A program made the position numbers and the translations under genes. The notes under the pieces are model-generated. The model was not told where the DNA came from. It did not search any database and worked only from the letters and a program-made list of their open reading frames with translations. A stretch of DNA of 64,000 nt from CAZMVY01 sp964617875 (GTDB taxonomy: Bacteria > Planctomycetota > Phycisphaerae > UBA1845 > PWPN01): positions 1-64,000 of the forward strand of contig CAZUAI010000021.1 in the NCBI GenBank assembly GCA_964617875.1, written 5' to 3'. This document shows, piece after piece, positions 24,318 to 33,070 of the stretch. Every line of letters begins with the position of its first letter. The stretch's first letter is position 1.

Positions 24318-25448
24318 TCACCGGTCGCGGCGGCGCCGCAGGACCGTTACGCTGCCCAGCAGCAGCACGGCGACGGTTGCCGGCTCCGGCACCTGGAGGT
24401 CCTGCATCGCGTTGATCCCGGAGCCGGGAATCGGCCCCAGACCGAGAAGATCGAGCGCGAGGTTGCCGGCCTCGCCGTTGCGGATGGGCTGCCGCGGCGG
24501 CGACGGCGGGCGCGTGGAGCCGGGATACGGGGCGCGGCCCGTGCCGGGATCCAGGCGCACCGCGGTGTTCAGCGCATAGAGGTCGGCTCCCGCGGGCACG
24601 CCGGGACCCCACACGTAGAACGGAACCGTGTAGTTCTCCACCAGGCTCGCGTTGGAGTGGTCGTACTGATAGCCGCCGTGGTCCGCCGTGACAATGAACG
24701 CGGTGTGGCCGGCAAACCGCGCGTCGGTGTCGATCATGCTGAAAATCGAACCGAGGCGGTCGTCCATCGTCCTGATGATGTTGCTGTAGGGCGTGCCGGG
24801 CGCCGGGTTCCACCCGCTGCTGTGCCCGACGGTGTCAGGGTCGGTCAGGTGCAGGAAGGCGTAGCCGAACGGGTTCGCCTTCATGTCCGCGACGAGCGTG
24901 CCGGTGAGCGTGCTCGTGTTGCCGTTGTACACGTAGGTATCGATCTTGTCCCGGCCGTTGTCGGGGCCGGTTGCGTCGGGCGCCCCGTTGACGGAGTTCC
25001 AGCTCGTGTCGAACAGGCTGAACTTGCTCTTGCTGGCGTAGCACCCGGTGCGGAGGCCGTTGTCGTGCGCGACATCGAAGACGCCGGCGATGTACCGGCC
25101 CGCGTTCGAAGCGAGTGTCACGTTCGCCGGGGGGTCACTGTTGCCGGACCAGCCGTGGCCCTCGGTCCCGTACACGCGGCGGCCGGTCAGCTGCGTCACG
25201 TGGTTGGGCAGCGTGACCGTGTTGTCGTAGTCGGTGCGGGCGTTGTCGGTGAAGGCCCCCTGCGTCCGGAAGCGGTAGAAGTTGGGCAGGTTGGCGGCCC
25301 CGAGATTCGTGATGGCGTCGGGGCGGAGGCCATCGACGCTCACGTGGATGACGTACCGGATCGCCGCGGCCGGCGCAACCGAATGCGCGACGAGAACCGC
25401 CAGGACGCCGACCAGAAGCGTACGCGCACGAAATGACGTCTTTCGCAT
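24318..25448 (-). CDS. Secreted alkaline-phosphatase-fold phosphodiesterase with PEP-CTERM signal
   Basis: This 376-residue secreted enzyme belongs to the alkaline phosphatase superfamily (type I phosphodiesterase / nucleotide pyrophosphatase). Visible active-site elements are the early metal Asp in VIHVSVDGLRPDAI, the nucleophile Thr in YDNTVTLPNHVTQLTG, the mid Asp/His in HLTDPDTVGHSSG, and IVTADHGGY. A signal peptide covers about residues 1-30. The C-terminus is a PEP-CTERM anchor: VPEPATVAVLLLGSV then RRRRDR. It is preceded on its own strand by a good promoter-like pair and GAGAGAG at the ribosome site; the TTG at 25463 is a less likely start. It probably hydrolyses phosphate esters outside the cell. 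Confidence 0.85.
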   Translation of the reverse strand: MRKTSFRARTLLVGVLAVLVAHSVAPAAAIRYVIHVSVDGLRPDAITNLGAANLPNFYRFRTQGAFTDNARTDYDNTVTLPNHVTQLTGRRVYGTEGHGWSGNSDPPANVTLASNAGRYIAGVFDVAHDNGLRTGCYASKSKFSLFDTSWNSVNGAPDATGPDNGRDKIDTYVYNGNTSTLTGTLVADMKANPFGYAFLHLTDPDTVGHSSGWNPAPGTPYSNIIRTMDDRLGSIFSMIDTDARFAGHTAFIVTADHGGYQYDHSNASLVENYTVPFYVWGPGVPAGADLYALNTAVRLDPGTGRAPYPGSTRPPSPPRQPIRNGEAGNLALDLLGLGPIPGSGINAMQDLQVPEPATVAVLLLGSVTVLRRRRDR

Positions 25449-25531
25449 GACTCTCTCTCGCAATTGCCGGCCCGTCCGCCAGAAACCCGTCCGCCCCGTA
25501 CAGACGGAACTTCCTCTCGCAGTGTATTGTC

Positions 25532-25561
25532 AGTATATCGCGGTGAGGGGCCGTCGGTCAA
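25532..25561 (-). promoter_or_regulatory. Candidate promoter of the PEP-CTERM phosphodiesterase gene
   Basis: On the minus strand: TTGACC (25556-25561), an 18-base spacer, TATACT (25532-25537). The predicted transcript leader is about 75 bases. Confidence 0.55.
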
Positions 25562-25649
25562 TCGCATCGGCCGTCTGGCCTTTCATGACGCCGGAAAGCA
25601 GGCTCGCTTTTTTCGCCCTCCCCTTCATCGCTTCGTGGTACTCGCGCGG

Positions 25650-25655
25650 TATAAT
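25650..25655 (+). promoter_or_regulatory. Consensus -10 box of the TGS GTPase gene (leaderless)
   Basis: A perfect TATAAT ends 6 bases before the ATG at 25662, so the predicted +1 coincides with the A of the start codon. No Shine-Dalgarno sequence is present in the intervening GCCTTC. Confidence 0.5.
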
Positions 25656-25661
25656 GCCTTC

Positions 25662-26654
25662 ATGCCCGCGAACCTGACGCCCGATTACCAGCGGGCCGAG
25701 CAACGCTACCGCGAGGCCCAGACGCCGGACGACAAGCTGGCCGCCCTCGAGGAGATGCTCCGCACGCTTCCCAAGCACAAGGGCACCGAGAAGATCCAGG
25801 CCGACCTCAAGCGAAAGATCAAGGAGTCGAAGGAGGAGGCCGTCACCCGTCGGAAGGCCGGCGGCGGGAAGGACCCGTTCCACGTTCCCCGCCAGGGCGC
25901 GGGCCAGGTCGTGCTCGTCGGCGTGCCCAATGTCGGCAAGTCGGCCCTCGTCGGGGCGCTCACCGACGCCCCCGTCAAGGTCGCCGAGTTCCCCTTCACC
26001 ACGCACACGCCGGTCCCGGGCATGGCCTATCACGAGGACTGCCCGATCCAGCTCGTGGACATGCCGCCGGTCACGCCGGAGCACATGCCCGGCGGGATGT
26101 TCGGCGCGATCCGCAACGCCGACATCGTCGCCGTCGTCGCCAACGCGGGCGGCGGCTCCGTGCTCGAGGAGGTGGACGGCATTCTCTCCGTCCTGCGCGA
26201 ACGGCGGCTGCGACTGCTGTCCAAGCCGGTCCTGCCGCCGTGGGCGGACGGGGAGCCGGAAACGCGCCGCGGCCTCATCGTCGCGAACCAGTGCGACCGT
26301 GACGGGGCGGCGGCGAACATCGAGGCGCTGCGCGAGCTGATCGACGCGGAACTGACGATCCTGCCGGTGTCGGCCGTCTCGGGCGAAAACCTCAACGAGC
26401 TGACGAAGGCCCTGTTTCAGCTGCTCCACGTCGTGCGGGTCTACGCGAAGCCGCCGGGCAAGCCGCCGGACAAGAGCGCCCCGTTCATCGTGCCGGCCGG
26501 CAGCACGGTGCTGCAACTGGCGGAGCACATCCACAAGGAGCTGGCGTCGAAGTTCCGATTCGCCCGGCTCTGGGGCGACGGCGTCTTTCCCGGCCAGCAG
26601 GTCAACCACGACCACGTGCTCGGCGACAAGGACATCGTCGAGATCCACGTGTAG
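25662..26654 (+). CDS. DRG/Obg-like GTPase with TGS domain
   Basis: This 330-residue cytoplasmic GTPase resembles the developmentally regulated GTP-binding (DRG) and OBG group. A helical N-terminus (1-75) is followed by the P-loop GVPNVGKS (87-94), a switch region with FPFTTHTPVPGM, the G3-like strand LVDMPPVTPEH (the usual DTPG is modified), the G4-like VANQCDRDG (usual NKxD altered to NQCD) and the SAVSGENL G5. A TGS domain ends the protein (VPAGSTVLQLAEHIHKELA to DKDIVEIHV). Relatives act on ribosomes or tRNA. It is monocistronic, with a consensus -10 immediately before the ATG and no ribosome site. Confidence 0.85.
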   Translation: MPANLTPDYQRAEQRYREAQTPDDKLAALEEMLRTLPKHKGTEKIQADLKRKIKESKEEAVTRRKAGGGKDPFHVPRQGAGQVVLVGVPNVGKSALVGALTDAPVKVAEFPFTTHTPVPGMAYHEDCPIQLVDMPPVTPEHMPGGMFGAIRNADIVAVVANAGGGSVLEEVDGILSVLRERRLRLLSKPVLPPWADGEPETRRGLIVANQCDRDGAAANIEALRELIDAELTILPVSAVSGENLNELTKALFQLLHVVRVYAKPPGKPPDKSAPFIVPAGSTVLQLAEHIHKELASKFRFARLWGDGVFPGQQVNHDHVLGDKDIVEIHV

Positions 26655-26660
26655 CGGAGG

Positions 26661-28031
26661 TCACGATCCGCCGGCACGGCCGTCTCCGTAGAGCCGCTTC
26701 CGTGTGTTGCCGAGCTGACGGACGAGTTCGTCCTTCTCGACCCAAAGAACCTGACCGTTCAGGTAGAGCACGTAGGCGCCGTTGCCGGAGTGGTTCCCGA
26801 CATCCTCGTACACGACGATATTGCCGGGGTGGTCGGAGAGCTTCTGCGACGGAATGTACAGGTAGCGGCCCAGCGTCTTGTCGGACACGCCGGGACATCG
26901 GAGCAGGTCGCGGTTCATGAAACCTTCGTTCACCAGGTCCTCCAGCCGCTCCGGCATGCCGGACCCCCGCGAATCGACGAACCGGCGCAACGCCCCGTTG
27001 ATGCCGCGCAGGTAATTCTGGCACGCGGCCCGTGCGGCGCTTTCGCGGTGCCAGACGATGACGGCGGGGGCATATCCCGCCGGCAGCGCGACCGCCCCGA
27101 CCGCGAGCGCGGTCAGCGTCAGCCGCCTGGTGACTCGCGACGCACCGTCGGTCATCGCCGTGCGCCGCGCCAGGAGGCCCAGAACGATCGCCACGATCCC
27201 GCCCAGCGTCAGCGGTACGAGCCACCCGCCGCCCATCCCGATGAAGGCTGCGGCGAAAACGGCCGCCGCCGCTCCCGTAGCCGCCTGCAGATCGACCGGC
27301 CTGCTTTCATCGTCGACTTCGGCTTCGTCGGCGTCGGCCAACCCGGTCAGCGACGCCACACCGGGCTTCGCCGGGATCTCACGGCTGCAGCCGTCGCAGA
27401 ATACCGCCGTTATCGCCACGGGCACCTTGCAGTAGGGACAGGGCCGCGTGGCAACCGACGTCTCCACCGGGGCCACTCTGGCCGCCGGTCCGGCGCCCGC
27501 AACACCCGCCGCCGGGGCCTCGACTTCAACGACCTCGACCTCGGCGTCTTCGACCGGGCCCGGCCCGACCGGCACCCCCTGCCGTGCGGGTAACGGGCTC
27601 GGCGGCACCGCCGCTGCGGCCGGAGGCGTGCCGGGACCCACGAGGCGCAGAGTGTAGTCGCCGATTCGAAACATCTCCCCGGAACCGACCACGCATGCGG
27701 TGACCTTCTTCTGCCGGTAAAGGACGCCATTGCGGCTGCCCAGGTCCCTCACGCAGCATCGTCCGTCTTCGATCCGAACGGCGCAGTGCCGGCGCGACAC
27801 GCTCTGGCCCTCCAGGATGATGTCGCTGCCTTCGCCGCGGCCCAGGACGCGGGTCGCGCCTTCGGTCAGATCGAATCGATCGCCCACGTGCCGCGGGCCC
27901 TTGACAACGACGAGCCGCAGCGAACTCGCCGGCGTCGTGGGATGGGCCTGCGGCGTCGCCGCCTTCGCGAATTGCTCGGGAGGGAGATCGAACGCATCCA
28001 TCGGATTGGGGGTCTTCGGAAAATCACTCAT
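26661..28031 (-). CDS. FHA-domain membrane protein with pilin-like C-terminal domain
   Basis: This 456-residue protein begins with a phosphothreonine-binding FHA domain (residues 38-135), with the signature GRGEGSDI, QSVSRRHC and LGSRNG. A Pro/Ala-rich linker, a small zinc ribbon (CPYCKVPVAITAVFCDGCSR, about 205-225) and two membrane helices (about 262-300 and 315-340) follow. The C-terminal 110 residues (ARAACQNYLRGINGALRRFV, LVNEGFMNRDLLRCPG, and a terminal beta hairpin) resemble the globular part of type II secretion pseudopilins. This fusion suggests a membrane protein recruited by Ser/Thr kinase signalling. It starts 3 bases after the PEGA/zinc-finger gene and is surely cotranscribed with it. 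The exact role is unknown. Confidence 0.75.
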   Translation of the reverse strand: MSDFPKTPNPMDAFDLPPEQFAKAATPQAHPTTPASSLRLVVVKGPRHVGDRFDLTEGATRVLGRGEGSDIILEGQSVSRRHCAVRIEDGRCCVRDLGSRNGVLYRQKKVTACVVGSGEMFRIGDYTLRLVGPGTPPAAAAVPPSPLPARQGVPVGPGPVEDAEVEVVEVEAPAAGVAGAGPAARVAPVETSVATRPCPYCKVPVAITAVFCDGCSREIPAKPGVASLTGLADADEAEVDDESRPVDLQAATGAAAAVFAAAFIGMGGGWLVPLTLGGIVAIVLGLLARRTAMTDGASRVTRRLTLTALAVGAVALPAGYAPAVIVWHRESAARAACQNYLRGINGALRRFVDSRGSGMPERLEDLVNEGFMNRDLLRCPGVSDKTLGRYLYIPSQKLSDHPGNIVVYEDVGNHSGNGAYVLYLNGQVLWVEKDELVRQLGNTRKRLYGDGRAGGS

Positions 28032-28034
28032 ACA

Positions 28035-30413
28035 TCACCTCGCCGCCGGCGCGCCGGCGCTCGCCATCTGCCCTGTTCCGCCGCAAGTGGCACACGGACG
28101 CTGCCCCTTGCCCGCACAGTCGGGGCAGTCGTCAAGTCTGGCGACCTTGCCGTCTTTGTTGCAGCGAGAACACGTCGTGTGCCCATCGCCGCCGCATCCG
28201 GTGCATCGCATCTTTTTCGAACCGCCGCACTCGGGGCACTTCACCTCCTCGGTGATCGGCGGCTCCGGACGGGCCCCGGGCCTGGTCGGCCGCCGCTTCT
28301 TCACCGTCACCTCGCCCGTACCTTTGCACCTGGAGCACGGCACAGTACCGTCACCATCACACCGTGCGCACTTCAGTCGATGACTCCCGCCACACCTGGG
28401 ACAGGTAGTTTCGACGCGCAGCTTCCCCTTCTCGCACTTCTCGCATTTGACGTACCCCGTTGCAGCGCAGGTGGCACATCCCGTCTCGACGGCCTTCACG
28501 CATGCCGCGCACCGTTCCGATCGCTCCTTCCGCACGGCCTCGGTAAGCTCCGGGCGGAACTCCGCCAGCAGCTTTCCGAACGCGTCGAGGGCCGCCGCCG
28601 CTTCCAGCGGGGGCTCCCGTCGATCGAAATCCACCACAACGTCCCGGATCGCGGACTGATCGAGGTCCTCCGCCGCAATCATCCGGGACTGTGTCTTCTC
28701 CTCGATGTCGTCCGTGCCGATATGCTTGGCCGCCAGGAACAACGGCGGGGGATTGGCGTTGACGGGCAGGACGCGCAAGGTGTTCCCGATCTGCTCCACC
28801 ACCTGGCATTCGACCTTGTCGCCGTTCTTGAGCTTCAACAGCGTGATCGGGATCGCCTCTTTCGCCGCCAGCGCGGGATATCGCGTCCGGTCGTTCTGGA
28901 TCCGGGCCAGGGCCGCCGAGCGCTTTTCCGTCAGAAGCGTCTTGACGTCGGGCTCGAGCTTGGGCTGCCCAAGATACCAACTGCAGGCGGCCACGCACGC
29001 GTAGGGGTGCGCATCCAGGACCCTCATCGCGATTTCGTACGGCTTCGGGCCCTCCCGCGGCCGAGGAGCCCCGGGCGCCGCCTGCACGGCGCCGGGCCGC
29101 ACCAGCACATCGAGCGTTTCGCCCTTCAGCTCGATCGTCTGACCGCTGAAGCGGACCGTGCCGCCGAGGATGCCCGCCAGCCTGCTTCCACGGAGATCGG
29201 GGCCGTTGGCCATCCGGGCGGCGAATCGCTGCGCCGCGGATGGTTCCTTGCAGAGGTAAGACAACTCGCCGAACTCGATCGTGTGGCTCACGCCGACTTC
29301 GGTGCCCAATTGCAGTTCGCCCTTCAGGCTGGCGAACTGGATTGCGTTGCCGCCGATGGAGACGATTGCCTCGGCCTTCTCGGCCGGCGGCGGCGCCTCC
29401 TGCTCCGCCTTGCGGTAGCACAGGCACTGGACGTTCGCGAGGCTGACGTTTTCCTCCTTGCCGCCGAGGGCCTGGAAGGCGATCTGCTGCTCCTTCAGGG
29501 CGCCGAAGAAGATGTCGCCCAGCGTCGTGCGAACCACGGCCTGCCCATCCGCGATCTCAACCCACGCGACCGACGCCGACGGAACCTCCAGCTCTCCCAA
29601 TGCGGTCTTGACGTGCAGCGCCGCCGTCTTGATCGTCCCGGGCGACTGATCGCCGGTGCGGCCGACCACCACGTCATTGCCCTTGCCGTCCGCGCGGACC
29701 TTCTCCCAGTCGGACGCGCTCTGGCACCCGCCCGTGGGGGCATTGCAGAGGCAGTCCGCAACGCCGTTCGCCCTCAGCAGGTCGCAGACGTCGCACACCG
29801 CCCGCGCCCGGTCCGCGGCCTGGAGATCAAGCTTCACCGGCGTTTTCCCAAGCTCCGCGTTGAGCGACACCGTCTGCTCGAGCGACCGGAACCCGCCCGC
29901 CGCCGCGCGGAGCGTGACCAACGTCCCTTCGGGCTGCCCCTTGACCACGACATCGCACGGCGCCTTGCCGACCTCGCGGCGGTCCAGGTAGACCGTTGCC
30001 CCCTCGGGAACCGAGGCTACCTCGAACCGCCACTCGATGGGCTGCAGTTCGATGACGTAGTCCTGCTGCGCATCCCTGGTGCGGACCTCGATCGCCTTCG
30101 TCTGGAAGCCCGGCTTCTGCGCCACCACCTGCGCAGGCAGGTCCGATACGGGCACGCGGGCCGTCAACTGAACCCAGCCCTCGACGGGAGCCGAAGCTGT
30201 CGGTTCGCGCTGCACGACCTGGCCATCCACCGTCACCACGCTGTCGCCGGGCCGAACCTGGAAGCGAAGATCCTTCCACGTCTGCAGTCGGCCTGCGCGG
30301 ACGAACCCTTGCCCGTAAACAGGTGCGAAGCACGCCAGCCCCACACCGCAACGACCACGACGGCCAACGCGGCCAGATATGCGTTCCTCCCGTTGAGGTT
30401 CCTGCGCATCCAC
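28035..30413 (-). CDS. PEGA-domain protein with DnaJ-type CxxCxGxG zinc-finger tail (5' end displaced by frameshift)
   Basis: From about 30290 downward this frame encodes a protein of some 750 residues. One or two PEGA-like domains come first (VTVDGQVVQREP, ASVPEGATVYLDRREVGKAP, LVTLRAAAGGFRSLEQ). A long beta-rich middle follows, with repeated segments of the type ALGELEVPSASVAWVEI. The C-terminal 170 residues hold at least nine Cys-pair motifs such as CPRCGGSHRLKC, CARCDGDGTVPCSRCKGTGE and CPDCAGKGQRPC. These resemble the zinc-binding hinge of DnaJ. The first roughly 42 residues of this frame are not convincing. The natural N-terminus, with zinc ribbon and membrane helix, lies in another frame (30233-30595), so a one-base shift has split the gene. 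It probably acts at the membrane with the FHA protein; the function is unknown. Confidence 0.7.
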   Translation of the reverse strand: MDAQEPQREERISGRVGRRGRCGVGLACFAPVYGQGFVRAGRLQTWKDLRFQVRPGDSVVTVDGQVVQREPTASAPVEGWVQLTARVPVSDLPAQVVAQKPGFQTKAIEVRTRDAQQDYVIELQPIEWRFEVASVPEGATVYLDRREVGKAPCDVVVKGQPEGTLVTLRAAAGGFRSLEQTVSLNAELGKTPVKLDLQAADRARAVCDVCDLLRANGVADCLCNAPTGGCQSASDWEKVRADGKGNDVVVGRTGDQSPGTIKTAALHVKTALGELEVPSASVAWVEIADGQAVVRTTLGDIFFGALKEQQIAFQALGGKEENVSLANVQCLCYRKAEQEAPPPAEKAEAIVSIGGNAIQFASLKGELQLGTEVGVSHTIEFGELSYLCKEPSAAQRFAARMANGPDLRGSRLAGILGGTVRFSGQTIELKGETLDVLVRPGAVQAAPGAPRPREGPKPYEIAMRVLDAHPYACVAACSWYLGQPKLEPDVKTLLTEKRSAALARIQNDRTRYPALAAKEAIPITLLKLKNGDKVECQVVEQIGNTLRVLPVNANPPPLFLAAKHIGTDDIEEKTQSRMIAAEDLDQSAIRDVVVDFDRREPPLEAAAALDAFGKLLAEFRPELTEAVRKERSERCAACVKAVETGCATCAATGYVKCEKCEKGKLRVETTCPRCGGSHRLKCARCDGDGTVPCSRCKGTGEVTVKKRRPTRPGARPEPPITEEVKCPECGGSKKMRCTGCGGDGHTTCSRCNKDGKVARLDDCPDCAGKGQRPCATCGGTGQMASAGAPAAR

Positions 30414-30595
30414 GCGCCGATCTTCCAGTCGGTGTCGGGAACACCACCGAATTCGGCCGCCAGACGGACGCGGTCACCGCCCTCGTAAACCGGCGTAACG
30501 GCTTCACGACCGCACTGGGGGCATGCGATCGATTTGCCTTCCTCGTCTTCGCGGATCTTCAGGCGATGCCCACAGGGAGCTTCAGACTCAATCAT
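30233..30595 (-). pseudogene. N-terminal fragment of the PEGA/zinc-finger protein (frameshifted)
   Basis: This frame encodes a zinc ribbon (CGHRLKIREDEEGKSIACPQCG), a linker, and a single membrane helix (NAYLAALAVVVVAVWGW, encoded around 30335-30382). It then turns into unconvincing residues and stops at 30233. The downstream PEGA sequence is in the other frame from about 30287. The two together make one sensible membrane protein, so the break lies between about 30335 and 30287. Two upstream starts are possible: ATG at 30595 or GTG at 30637. Confidence 0.6.
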
Positions 30596-30899
30596 CCTCG
30601 CGACTCCGAATTGGTGATTCCAAACACGACACGACACGCCTCTTGTCGAACTCTTCCGAAAAGGATACCGCTTCCATAACCCTTCCGAAACCGTCTGTCA
30701 GGCCCCGCTTGTTCGCAACACATCCTCGCTGTTTATCGCAATGAAACAATTGACAGCTGCGATTCAGCCCATCGCGGCAGGCGTATGAAATGCTCGCAAT
30801 CCGCATCTTGTGTGGCCCGCCCGCCGGGGCACGAGCCGCGGTTCGCGTCGCAGGCGGGACGGGTTTATGATGTTGCGCGGGTCAACAAGGAGACTGTAC
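30596..30899. other. Intergenic region between divergent genes
   Basis: About 300 bases between the frameshifted PEGA gene and the DinB-like gene. I see only a weak possible promoter for the DinB gene (TTCGCG at 30842-30847, 18 bases, TATGAT at 30866-30871) and no gene, repeat or terminator. Confidence 0.4.
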
Positions 30900-31397
30900 A
30901 TGAAGGCGACGGAGTTCATCGCGGCGGCCCTCGAGGGCGGGCGGATCTGGATGGAGGCGCTGCTGGGCGACCTGGACGGGGCGGATGCCCTGGTGCCGGC
31001 GACGGGCGCGGGCGGCAACCACGCCCTGTGGATCCTCGGGCACCTGACCGTGTCCGAGGCGTCGATCCTGAGCAGCTACATCCAGGGCCGGAGCCCGGCC
31101 ATGCCCGAGTGGCAGCCGTTGTTCGGGCAGGGGAGCCAGCCCGTCGCCGACCCGGGCAAGTACCCGAGCAAGACGTGGCTGCTGACGAAGCACCGCGAGG
31201 TCCGCGCCGAAACGCTGGCCTACCTCAAGTCCATCACCGACGCCGACCTCGAGAACCCCAGCCACGCCGCGCACCATACCGAGATGTTCGGGACCGTCGG
31301 CCGCTGTCTCGCCATCCTGATCAACCACCAGATGTTCCACGCGGGGCAGCTCTCGGACATCCGGCGGACGCTCGGGCGAAAACCTGTATTCGGCTGA
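30900..31397 (+). CDS. DinB-like metal-binding four-helix-bundle protein
   Basis: This 165-residue protein is of the DinB/YfiT-like superfamily. The helical bundle carries the expected His ligands: one in NHALWILGHLTVSE (helix 2) and the pair in INHQMFHAGQLSDI (helix 4). Members bind a divalent metal and some act as thiol transferases; the activity here is unknown. The ATG at 30900 has AAGGAG 7-8 bases upstream, and the frame before it is arginine-rich shadow. The stop overlaps the start of the RACo-like gene by one base (TGATG), so the two are translationally coupled. Confidence 0.85.
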   Translation: MKATEFIAAALEGGRIWMEALLGDLDGADALVPATGAGGNHALWILGHLTVSEASILSSYIQGRSPAMPEWQPLFGQGSQPVADPGKYPSKTWLLTKHREVRAETLAYLKSITDADLENPSHAAHHTEMFGTVGRCLAILINHQMFHAGQLSDIRRTLGRKPVFG

Positions 31398-33025
31398 TGG
31401 CAACGATCCTCTTCAACGGTGAACGGATCGAGGCCGGGATCGGCGAGACCCTCTTCGCCGTCGCCGACCGCGCCGCCGGCGGCTCGCACGAGATCGCCTC
31501 GTCCTGCCACCGTGCCGGGGCCTGCAAGGAGTGCCTCGTCCAGATCCGCTCCGGGGTCGAGGCGCTGTCGCCGTGCTCCGCCGAAGAAGCCTTCCTCGAA
31601 CGGCACAGCGACAGCGAAGCGACCGTGTTCCGACTCGCGTGCCAGGCGAAGATCATCCGGTCCGACGCGGTCGTCGAGGTCGAGACCTTCAAACGCCGGC
31701 TCGAGATTGCCGTCGACGGCCGGGCGGCGCCGGACGCGCTCGATCCGTGGATCCGCCGTGAGGGCGGCGCGGTATACGGCGACGACGTCCGGCTCGCGAA
31801 CCACGCCGGGCCGATCCACGGCGTGGCGATCGACGTGGGCACGACGACGGTGGTGCTGCACGTGCTCGACCTCGAGAGCGGCAAGACGGTCGCCGTCCGC
31901 GCATTCGAGAACCCGCAGAAGTACGGCGGCAGCGACGTCATGCACCGCATCTCGTATGACGCGGTCCGCCCGGGCCACCTGCACCGCTCGATCATCGCCC
32001 GCGTGAACGAGGCCCTGCGGGGCCTTCCGGTTCCGCGGCACGGCATCTTCGCCGTCACCGTCGCGGCCAACCCGACGATGCGCGACCTGTTCTTCGGGCT
32101 CGACGTGCAGTCGATCGGGCAGAAGCCGTATGTTTCGGTGACGCAGGCGGACCTGCTGGCCGGGCGCCGGCAGAGCACGGCCATCCGGGCGGAAGGGAAG
32201 GAACTCGGTCTCGCCGTCCACCCCCGGGCGCAGGTGTACGGCCTTCCGCTCGTCTCGAACCACGTGGGAGCGGACACGGCGGCGGTCCTGGCGACGATCC
32301 CGCTCGCGCGAGAGGCGGGACCGTTCATGGTCATCGACATCGGCACGAACACGGAGGTGGCCGTCAGCGACGGCGAGCGGCTGGTGTGCGCCTCGTGCCC
32401 GGCGGGGCCGGCGTTCGAGGGCGGCCGGCTCTCGTGCGGCATGGCGGCGTCGGATGGTGCGATCACCAGGCTGCGCCGCCTCGACGGGCGCTGGGAGACG
32501 GCGTCGATCGGCTCGGGTCGCGTCCGCGGCGTGTGCGGCTCGGGCCTGGTGGATCTGCTGGCGGAACTGCGGCGGACGGAGGAGATCGACGAACTCGGTC
32601 GCTTCCGCGACGGCGAGATGCAGGTGGCGATCGCCGGCGATCCCCCGATCCATTTCACGCGTTCGGACGCCAGCGAGCTGGCGCAGGCCAAGGCGGCGAC
32701 AGCCGTCGGCCAGGTCGTACTGCTGCGACGGCTGGGGCTGCGCGCGACGGACCTCGGGGCCTACTACCTCGCGGGCGGGTTCGCGAACCACATCGACCTC
32801 GACAACGCCCGACGGATCGGGATGGTCCTGCCGGTGCCCGACGATCGCGTCGTCCGGATCGGCAACGCGAGCATCGAGGGCGCGAAGGGCGTCCTGCGGA
32901 GCCGCCCGTGCCGCGAACGGATCGAGTCGCTCGTACGGCGGGTGGAGCACGTTGAACTCGAGCAGGAGCCGGACTTCTTCGACCTGTACGCGGAGATGCT
33001 GCTGCTGAAGCCGATCGCGGTCTGA
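31397..33025 (+). CDS. RACo-like protein: 2Fe-2S ferredoxin fused to ASKHA ATPase
   Basis: This 542-residue protein resembles reductive activators of corrinoid proteins, which return oxidised cob(II)amide to the active cob(I) state using ATP. The N-terminal plant-type ferredoxin domain has ligands Cys37, Cys43 and Cys46 in SSCHRAGACKECLV and a fourth in FRLACQAK. The C-terminal ASKHA part has the phosphate loops AIDVGTTTVVLHVLDL and VIDIGTNTEVAVSDG, the conserved GPAFEGGRLSCGM, CGSGLVDLLAEL and YLAGGFANHID. Length is slightly short of typical RACo (about 600). No corrinoid methyltransferase lies nearby, but a cobalamin adenosyltransferase gene lies at 58155. The start overlaps the dinB-like stop. 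Confidence 0.87.
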   Translation: MATILFNGERIEAGIGETLFAVADRAAGGSHEIASSCHRAGACKECLVQIRSGVEALSPCSAEEAFLERHSDSEATVFRLACQAKIIRSDAVVEVETFKRRLEIAVDGRAAPDALDPWIRREGGAVYGDDVRLANHAGPIHGVAIDVGTTTVVLHVLDLESGKTVAVRAFENPQKYGGSDVMHRISYDAVRPGHLHRSIIARVNEALRGLPVPRHGIFAVTVAANPTMRDLFFGLDVQSIGQKPYVSVTQADLLAGRRQSTAIRAEGKELGLAVHPRAQVYGLPLVSNHVGADTAAVLATIPLAREAGPFMVIDIGTNTEVAVSDGERLVCASCPAGPAFEGGRLSCGMAASDGAITRLRRLDGRWETASIGSGRVRGVCGSGLVDLLAELRRTEEIDELGRFRDGEMQVAIAGDPPIHFTRSDASELAQAKAATAVGQVVLLRRLGLRATDLGAYYLAGGFANHIDLDNARRIGMVLPVPDDRVVRIGNASIEGAKGVLRSRPCRERIESLVRRVEHVELEQEPDFFDLYAEMLLLKPIAV

Positions 33026-33070
33026 TAACCCCGGATGGCGCGGCGCTGCGACCGAGGGGCCGGAAGCGGC

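Noticed and set aside
27786..30488. 900-codon plus-strand frame over the FHA and PEGA genes
   Set aside because: Shadow of the minus-strand genes; no domain resemblance.
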